DNA of 63,323 nucleotides. Origin: Schlesneria paludicola DSM 18645. Its GTDB lineage: Bacteria; Planctomycetota; Planctomycetia; Planctomycetales; Planctomycetaceae. The DNA is taken from positions 1 to 63,323 of the forward strand of contig CAMCMU010000028.1 in assembly GCA_945876035.1 (NCBI GenBank), read 5' to 3'. The notes under the pieces are model-generated. The model saw only the letters and a list, made by a program, of their open reading frames with translations, was not told the DNA's origin and did not search any database. Each line of letters begins with the position of its first letter. Positions within the stretch are counted from its first letter, which is position 1. A program made the position numbers and the translations under genes. Below are positions 57,774 to 63,323 of the stretch, piece by piece.

Positions 57774-58807
57774 GCACAAGCACTCTCAGACAGCTCCGGC
57801 GAAAGGTGATGATCGAGCGAGATCACACGCCCGGCTTTCGTGAAACGGCATTCTGCAACAAGCCGCCGAGCCAGAAACGATCCGGAACCAGAAACCACAA
57901 TATGTTGACAGAGGCCTGGCAATCGCCGAGCCACTCGATCCAGTGCCCCCGCCAGTCGATGATGTTGCACCTCTGCAAGAAATCGGGCAATGCTGACCGC
58001 ATTTTCCAGCGAAACATCTTCTCTGTCACAGCACAACATTCGGGCGAGACGTTGGTGTGCCGCGTTCACCGTTGCGGGCATTCCGTTGGCGGTGTCTCGG
58101 TCCGCTGGATTCGGAGCGATGTCGCCCAGAAGTAAATAAATATCAAGAGTCGTGGCAAATAACTCGGCGGCAAGTGGAGAGTATTGCGGCGAAAAACTCT
58201 CCGCCGAGATGGCCGCGCAAGTCGTCTCCACCGGAACCGCGTTCGCGAGGCCATAGACGGGAGTTCGTCTGACCCCAGAGTAAGATAATTCACCCGTTCG
58301 CAATCGCTCCGGATCTGTCCGCCCGATGGCCTCAATCTTTCCATCGACCATTGGAATGATGTCTGTCGTCGTCGTACCAATATCGATGAGTAATGCGGCT
58401 CCATCGGGGACTAGGCGTCCGCACCATGTTGCCAAAGCGTTCCAATTGGCCGCCGCAACCAGCATGGGCTGGAGTCTGGCGTCGTCGATTGATAGGAAGT
58501 ATCCAGAGGTCGTCCAAACAGCAACAGAGACACCCGCCTTAATCGAATCGATAGCACGACAGCTGGACTCAATACTGGTGAGAATGAAGTTCACTCCATC
58601 GGACTTTGTGTCAAAACAGTCGGCAAGCTCGGCAGTCATCGTCACCGCAATATGCTCTGTTTGAGGGAAATCGCCCAACAGCGAGACCAACTCTGCAGAC
58701 AACCGTTCCGGTGTTTTCCAAATCGGAAAAGCCCGACTCATGGCACGCCCAGAGTCATCGGCAGCCTTGATATTTGCACCACCGATGTCGAGACCAAGAA
58801 TACTCAT
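57716..58807 (-). CDS. MfnF-like H4MPT-linked C1-transfer pathway protein
   Basis: A 363-residue protein of the actin/ASKHA-fold family related to hydantoinase A that occurs with tetrahydromethanopterin-dependent C1 enzymes (in archaea called MfnF, methanofuran synthesis). Visible parts are MSILGLDIGGANIKAAD, VTMTAELADCFDTKSDGV, ALLIDIGTTTTDIIPMVDG and the C-terminal HIVVSGSGSFLARRL. Planctomycetes are known to carry such H4MPT genes. It overlaps the end of the Gfo/Idh/MocA gene on the other strand by 58 bases. No other C1 gene is in this window. Confidence 0.88.
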   Translation of the reverse strand: MSILGLDIGGANIKAADDSGRAMSRAFPIWKTPERLSAELVSLLGDFPQTEHIAVTMTAELADCFDTKSDGVNFILTSIESSCRAIDSIKAGVSVAVWTTSGYFLSIDDARLQPMLVAAANWNALATWCGRLVPDGAALLIDIGTTTTDIIPMVDGKIEAIGRTDPERLRTGELSYSGVRRTPVYGLANAVPVETTCAAISAESFSPQYSPLAAELFATTLDIYLLLGDIAPNPADRDTANGMPATVNAAHQRLARMLCCDREDVSLENAVSIARFLAEVQHHRLAGALDRVARRLPGLCQHIVVSGSGSFLARRLVAECRFTKAGRVISLDHHLSPELSESACAYAVARLLADKASGSLVPV

Positions 58808-58889
58808 GGCAAATCAAACTTTTGGAAGGGATCCTGCCTAAAGCGGAGGGATGTCCCCTGCAAGAGGTTCTTCGAGAGGCTAATTCGCG

Positions 58890-59933
58890 TCAACGTATCC
58901 CCATCTCATGCACCATTTCGACGAGTGCTTTGACGCTCTCCGCAGGGACTTCAGGGAAGACACCGTGACCGAGGTTAAAGATGTGTCCTGGCCGGCCTCC
59001 AGCGGCATCAAGAACCGCCCTCGCTTTCGAGCGGATTGTTGGCAGGTCGGCCATCAGCGTGACGGGATCGAGATTGCCCTGAATTGCCACGTCATGTCCG
59101 ACAGTGCTCCAACCTTGCTCCAGATCAATTCTCCAATCGAGTCCGATCACATCTCCCCCCGCTTCACGCAATAAAGGCACGAGTGCCGGATTCCCCGTCA
59201 AAAAATTAATCACAGGAGTACCGGGCCGAATTCCGTCAATGACCTGTTTGGTGAACGGCATAGCATAGCGACGGTAGTCGGAGGGCGATAAACATCCGGC
59301 CCAGCTGTCAAACAACTGAATCGCTTGGCACCCGGAATCAATCTGAGCGTTGATGTATCGGATCAGGGATCGGGCCAAGCGTTGCATCAGAGTCGCCCAA
59401 GCTCCCTCATCATGATACATCAGCGACTTGGTCCGCATGTAATTCTTTGATCCCCCTCCTTCGATGACATACGAAGCGAGTGTGAACGGAGCTCCGGCGA
59501 ATCCAAGAAGAGGAATATTTGCGGGGAGATCACGCCGAATCAATCGGACCGCCTCAAATACAAAACTCAAGGAATCGACATGCTCCAGTTCACGAAATCG
59601 GTCAATTTCAGCAGCTGTCCGAAGGGGATTGTGAATCACGGGACCTTCTCCCTTCGCATATTCTAAATCGATTCCCATCGGCTCCAGCATGGGAAGAAGA
59701 TCTGCAAAAAGAATGGCGGCATCGACACCCAAAACGCGTTGTGCGGTCAGAGTGACCTCTGCTGCTAGGTCAGGACGTTTACAGAGTTCAATAAATGTGA
59801 CCTTGGACCGAACGGCCATGTACTCAGGGAGATACCGCCCCGCTTGCCGCATGATCCAGATCGGAGTTGTATCGGTCGGCTGGCGATGAACGGCCCGAAG
59901 AAAACGGCAATTTTGCAGGGCATTTGTGAGCAT
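58890..59933 (-). CDS. hemE: uroporphyrinogen decarboxylase
   Basis: A 347-residue cytoplasmic enzyme of heme synthesis that removes four carboxyl groups from uroporphyrinogen III to give coproporphyrinogen III. Family landmarks are [15 protein letters not shown] (active-site strand), [34 protein letters not shown], the [18 protein letters not shown] block, and [18 protein letters not shown]. Start at 59933 chosen for the strong GGAGGTTTC before the ATG. It lies downstream of the NtrC-like gene and upstream of the MfnF-like gene on the same strand. Confidence 0.97.
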   Translation of the reverse strand: MLTNALQNCRFLRAVHRQPTDTTPIWIMRQAGRYLPEYMAVRSKVTFIELCKRPDLAAEVTLTAQRVLGVDAAILFADLLPMLEPMGIDLEYAKGEGPVIHNPLRTAAEIDRFRELEHVDSLSFVFEAVRLIRRDLPANIPLLGFAGAPFTLASYVIEGGGSKNYMRTKSLMYHDEGAWATLMQRLARSLIRYINAQIDSGCQAIQLFDSWAGCLSPSDYRRYAMPFTKQVIDGIRPGTPVINFLTGNPALVPLLREAGGDVIGLDWRIDLEQGWSTVGHDVAIQGNLDPVTLMADLPTIRSKARAVLDAAGGRPGHIFNLGHGVFPEVPAESVKALVEMVHEMGIR

Positions 59934-60336
59934 GAAACCTCCATTGATATTGGGCAATTGTATCCGTCGCCTGGCTGCAGGAATAGCGCACCAAAGGGAT
60001 TGCCGGATTCGGGGTTACGGCCGCGATAGGCCTTTGGTTCAAACCGTCATCGTCAATGGTTGAGGCCAGATTGTCAGCGACCAATTAAGGTCACGAGCAG
60101 CGGGCAACGATGCCGTCACGCCCGAAACGTTCCACGAATATTCTTTCGTGGCGATCTCGCCGAGAGTCGAAGGGGAACGGAAATCAGTCTCGTTTGCCAG
60201 ACGTTCGCATGGAATCAGAGGCATCGACTCACGGTTGTCAAATGGAGAGCCTAGCGGCTGAGGCATTCAAAGAGGGAGTGGCAGGACTGTTGTCTGAGCC
60301 TCCCAATGTCAGCTTCTGAAGGCGATGGGACTCTGC
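59934..60336. other. intergenic stretch, nothing recognised
   Basis: About 400 bases between two minus-strand genes. It must contain the hemE promoter. Frames are short and no RNA or clear regulatory repeat is visible. Confidence 0.4.
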
Positions 60337-61731
60337 TTAAATCATCAGTTGTTTTTCGAAGCTGATGCCGTGTTTTTTCATTTTTTTGTAGAGAGTTGTC
60401 CGATTGATTCCCAAAGCATCGGCCGTCTCCTGCCGATTCCAACTGTGAGATCCGAGTGCATCGAGGATTAACTGTCTTTCGGGATTGGCGAGAGCGGACT
60501 TGAGGTTGTTGCCGTAGGCCACCGACAAATGACCGTCGAACTCTGAAAGAGGATCGTCGCGTCGCAATGCTTCAGGGAGATCTGTGACACCAATCACGGG
60601 AGTTTTCGATAGCACAACCGCGCGCTCAATCACGTTTACCAATTCGCGAACGTTGCCTGGCCAGCGAAAGCGTTGCATCAATTCGATGGCTTGATGACTA
60701 AACCCGGTCACATGCCTACCCGTTTGCTGGACGAATTCCTTTAAATAGAATTGGGCCAACAGTGGAATGTCGCTCACCCGTTCTCGTAGTGGCGGTTGCA
60801 TCAGGGTCACGACGTTGATTCTGTAATACAAATCTTGCCGGAACTCCCCTTTGGATACGGCGTCTTCGAGATCAATATTGGTCGCCAGAATCATCCGCAA
60901 ATCGACCTTCTGAGTTTTGTTTCCACCGACAGGCTCAAATTCGCGATCTTGCAGAACACGCAATAGTTTGACTTGGAGGCTGCGCGATGCAGTGCCGATT
61001 TCATCAAGGAAAATCGTTCCGCCATTCGCCTGTGAAAACTTGCCCATCTTGTCGTGTGTCGCACCCGTAAAAGCTCCGGCGACGTGTCCGAATAATTCGC
61101 TCTCCAGCAAAGAATCGGGAAGGGCGCCGCAAGCAACTTCCACAAAAGGCTTGTCACGCCGGTTACTCATCTGATGAATGGCGCGTGCCGTCATTGTTTT
61201 TCCGGTCCCGGATTCGCCCAAGACCAAGACTGTCGTCCGCGTGTCGGCAACGCTTTCAATCAGATCGAACATCTTCAGCATGCGATAGTCGTGACCGATA
61301 ATGTTTCCCATTCCGAACCGCTGATTGAGCTGCTGCTTCAGATTCTTGTTCTCGGTGATAATTTGTTTTTGTCCAAGAGCACGACCAATCGAAAATTTTA
61401 GCTCATCATCGAGAATCGGTTTGGTGAGATAGTCGAACGCACCAAGTCGGATTGCTTCAACGGCACTGTCGATTGTTCCAAAGCCTGTCAGGAGAATCAC
61501 CTGAGTCTCGGGAATCGAGTTGGTGACCCACTCGAGTAACTCGAAGCCATCCCGATCGGGTAAATTGACATCAGAGATTACCGCATCAAACGGAAATTCT
61601 TTCATCCGTGCGATGGCATCTTCGCAGTTGACAGCGGTTTCCGTACGGTGACCGAGGCTGCGGAAGTAGTCGGCCATCGATTCGAGCAACGGACGATCAT
61701 CATCAACAATTAACAGTGAACCTTGATTCAT
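60337..61731 (-). CDS. NtrC-family sigma-54-dependent response regulator
   Basis: A 464-residue activator with three domains. The receiver has the phosphoacceptor Asp54 ([12 protein letters not shown]) and the acidic pair near residues 10-12. The AAA+ sigma-54 interaction domain shows Walker A GESGTGKT (172-179), GAFTGA (219-224), and Walker B FLDEIG (241-246). A C-terminal Fis-type helix-turn-helix follows ([22 protein letters not shown]). It binds DNA and activates RpoN-dependent promoters when phosphorylated. No sensor kinase gene is adjacent, so the cognate partner is unknown. Confidence 0.95.
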   Translation of the reverse strand: MNQGSLLIVDDDRPLLESMADYFRSLGHRTETAVNCEDAIARMKEFPFDAVISDVNLPDRDGFELLEWVTNSIPETQVILLTGFGTIDSAVEAIRLGAFDYLTKPILDDELKFSIGRALGQKQIITENKNLKQQLNQRFGMGNIIGHDYRMLKMFDLIESVADTRTTVLVLGESGTGKTMTARAIHQMSNRRDKPFVEVACGALPDSLLESELFGHVAGAFTGATHDKMGKFSQANGGTIFLDEIGTASRSLQVKLLRVLQDREFEPVGGNKTQKVDLRMILATNIDLEDAVSKGEFRQDLYYRINVVTLMQPPLRERVSDIPLLAQFYLKEFVQQTGRHVTGFSHQAIELMQRFRWPGNVRELVNVIERAVVLSKTPVIGVTDLPEALRRDDPLSEFDGHLSVAYGNNLKSALANPERQLILDALGSHSWNRQETADALGINRTTLYKKMKKHGISFEKQLMI

Positions 61732-62089
61732 GGCATAGGGCTTTATGTTAGGATAATCTCAAATCAACAAACACCGAATCACAGTCTTCACGCGGGATGC
61801 CAAGCTCTCGCTTGTTTGGGCATCTGTTGAAGGGACTGGTGGCACGTGTTGCATGAACGGAAGCAACTCGCACCAAACGGGGAGACCATTCCATAGCTGA
61901 GGGTGAGATGAACATACGTCATGGTGGCAAGACGTCAACATTCTGCAAAAAAACGTAGCCCGCAGGCAACAGGCGGTTGAGTCGACCGCTTCGAAATGAG
62001 ACGCAAAGGCTAGGCCAGCAACGCTCAATGGATATTCATCGTTTTGCGTTCAATCGTCTTTCATCCCCGAGCGACGATGGAGAGTCACG
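61732..62089. other. intergenic stretch between divergent genes
   Basis: About 360 bases between the NtrC-like gene and the phosphotransferase gene. No sigma-54 promoter (GG-N10-GC type) could be picked out with confidence. No RNA recognised. Confidence 0.4.
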
Positions 62090-63163
62090 GTGCACAGCCC
62101 GGAAGAGGACCAACAGGCACGAAGAGTGCTCGAAGAGTATCCAGACCACCTGCGTCTGCCGAAAGGCGAATTACAGCCCATTTACGGGGGGTTCAGTGGT
62201 GCGCTGATTTGGCGAATCGTGTCAGACTGCGGCATGTTTGCGTTGCGTCGTTGGCCCCATCCGGGTTTGCCCAGAGGACGAATTATTGGATTACACCGGC
62301 TGCTAGAGCACGTGCAGTCATTCGGCATTTCTTTCGTTGCAATACCGCGGCGGACGCGCGATGGAAGAACACTGATTCACTTCGAGGATCATGACTGGCA
62401 ACTCGAGTCATGGTTGCCAGGAGTTGCCGACTTTCACTCGTTTCCGTCAACCGAACGACTTTTGTCGTCGATGACAGCCTTGTCTGAGTGGCATCGTACC
62501 GCAGAGCATTTTGTTCCCGATCGGCATTCCGCATATTGGTTTTTGGGTCCGATCTCTGGACCGTCTCCGGCTGTCATGGAACGCTTGGCCGCGTTGCAGG
62601 CTGCTAACCAGGTTCGGGTCTCCGAACTTCAGCAGAAAATTCAGCGATCATGGAACACCCCCTTTCACGAACCGGCGCGACGCATTCTCGATCTGTTTCG
62701 TGGATCACAGCAGGCGATTATGCGGGAACTGACGGTTGTTCGTGATGTTCATTTTCGACTCCAACCGTGTCTACGTGATATTTCACACGATCATCTGCTG
62801 TATACCAATCATCGTGTGACAGGTCTTGTCGACCCGTCCGCCTGTCGGATCGAAAACGTCGCCAGCGATCTTTCGCGACTGATTGGAAGCATGGTGAAAG
62901 ATGATTTTTTAAGGTGGAATACCGCGTTGTCCGAGTATCAACAACACCTGCCATTGACAACGCGCGAACTGGGACTCGTGGCGTTGCTCGATCGCAGTGG
63001 CGTCTTACTGAGTGGCTGGACATGGCTGGAATGGATTTTTCTTCGAGAGCGGGTTTTCCGGGACTCGACGGTTGTCCTAAAACGCTTGCAGGAGATTACA
63101 GAGCGGATGGCCCGCTTGACCGATGGCGCGACGAACGATTCCTTCAAAAGTCTTATTCGCTAG
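62090..63163 (+). CDS. APH-fold phosphotransferase
   Basis: A 357-residue protein of the aminoglycoside/choline-kinase-like phosphotransferase fold. An N-terminal lobe with IYGGFSGALIWRIVSDCG and FALRRWPHP precedes a catalytic loop reading LRDISHDHLLYT, where the usual HGDLHPGN pattern is changed: the Asp is kept, but the first His is Leu and the Asn is His. The metal Asp follows in VTGLVDPSACRIENV. The substrate is unknown, and the altered loop makes antibiotic resistance an unlikely inference. A GTG start with GGAGAG seven bases upstream opens the frame. It is divergent from the NtrC-like gene. Confidence 0.82.
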   Translation: MHSPEEDQQARRVLEEYPDHLRLPKGELQPIYGGFSGALIWRIVSDCGMFALRRWPHPGLPRGRIIGLHRLLEHVQSFGISFVAIPRRTRDGRTLIHFEDHDWQLESWLPGVADFHSFPSTERLLSSMTALSEWHRTAEHFVPDRHSAYWFLGPISGPSPAVMERLAALQAANQVRVSELQQKIQRSWNTPFHEPARRILDLFRGSQQAIMRELTVVRDVHFRLQPCLRDISHDHLLYTNHRVTGLVDPSACRIENVASDLSRLIGSMVKDDFLRWNTALSEYQQHLPLTTRELGLVALLDRSGVLLSGWTWLEWIFLRERVFRDSTVVLKRLQEITERMARLTDGATNDSFKSLIR

Positions 63164-63323
63164 CACCGCCCTCAACAACGTCGCTGCGTTTTTATGGAAG
63201 TCGTTGAGGACGATGCTGATGCCCATGCGGTCTCCGCACCCGATGGCTCGGTCAGTGTCGCTTGATGTTCCTGTCTTCCTTATCTGCCGGATAATCATCC
63301 GCAGTGTCCGAGTCGAAACAGGT
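63164..63323. other. right edge, nothing recognised
   Basis: The last 160 bases carry no gene I can support. A minus-strand frame across 63077-63298 overlaps the phosphotransferase gene and has no family signal. Confidence 0.4.

Noticed and set aside
62090-63163. Antibiotic-resistance aminoglycoside kinase
   Set aside because: Fold is APH-like, but the catalytic loop is altered and there is no resistance context.

Overview
The window reads as chromosomal DNA of a planctomycete (phylum Planctomycetota). The signs are a giant cytochrome-c/DUF1549/DUF1553 secreted protein, a DUF1080 lipoprotein, a tetrahydromethanopterin-linked C1 gene (MfnF type), relics of a planctomycete-style ECF sigma factor and Ser/Thr kinase, hopanoid/terpenoid genes, and mostly single genes separated by long non-coding stretches. 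No phage, plasmid, CRISPR array or insertion sequence was recognised. Genes are identified from translated sequence and motifs only; no database search was run.

Left part (1-24.6 kb): an exported C39-type cysteine peptidase beside an outer-membrane barrel protein; hemC and comF; hpnE (squalene formation) divergent from comF; an aldo/keto reductase pseudogene with four stops and a frameshift; a TPM-domain protein; coaD; rpsU; a secreted alpha/alpha-toroid-like protein; truB; tRNA-His with its terminator; a DUF1080 lipoprotein; the large cytochrome-c/DUF1549/DUF1553 protein with an RraA-family gene that carries a one-base frameshift; an RluB-type pseudouridine synthase; and a PyrK-like flavin/2Fe-2S reductase.

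Middle part (24.8-44 kb): glycerate 2-kinase, a small conserved-looking protein, tex, an enolase-superfamily enzyme, a decayed ECF sigma factor followed by a decayed kinase, an M20 deacetylase, a radical-SAM/SPASM protein and a DegT-type aminotransferase. Then comes the most unusual locus, a six-gene same-strand array at 36.9-43.9 kb. It encodes a small unknown protein, a stand-alone GcvH-like lipoyl carrier, a 2[4Fe-4S] ferredoxin-like protein, a class II terpene-cyclase-like protein with a DxDD motif, a DUF116 domain fused to a polyprenyl diphosphate synthase, and a second alpha/alpha prenyltransferase-like protein. Gene spacing suggests one operon. A pathway that makes a prenyl diphosphate, cyclises it and modifies it by iron-sulphur/lipoyl redox chemistry is a reasonable but untested reading.

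Right part (44-63.3 kb): a cupredoxin-like exported protein, an ABM-domain monooxygenase, ilvD, a long LptD-like outer-membrane protein, a reductase-type SDR fused to an SCP2 domain, a TPR lipoprotein, rph, a Gfo/Idh/MocA oxidoreductase overlapping tail-to-tail with an MfnF-like gene, hemE, an NtrC-type response regulator, and an APH-fold phosphotransferase.
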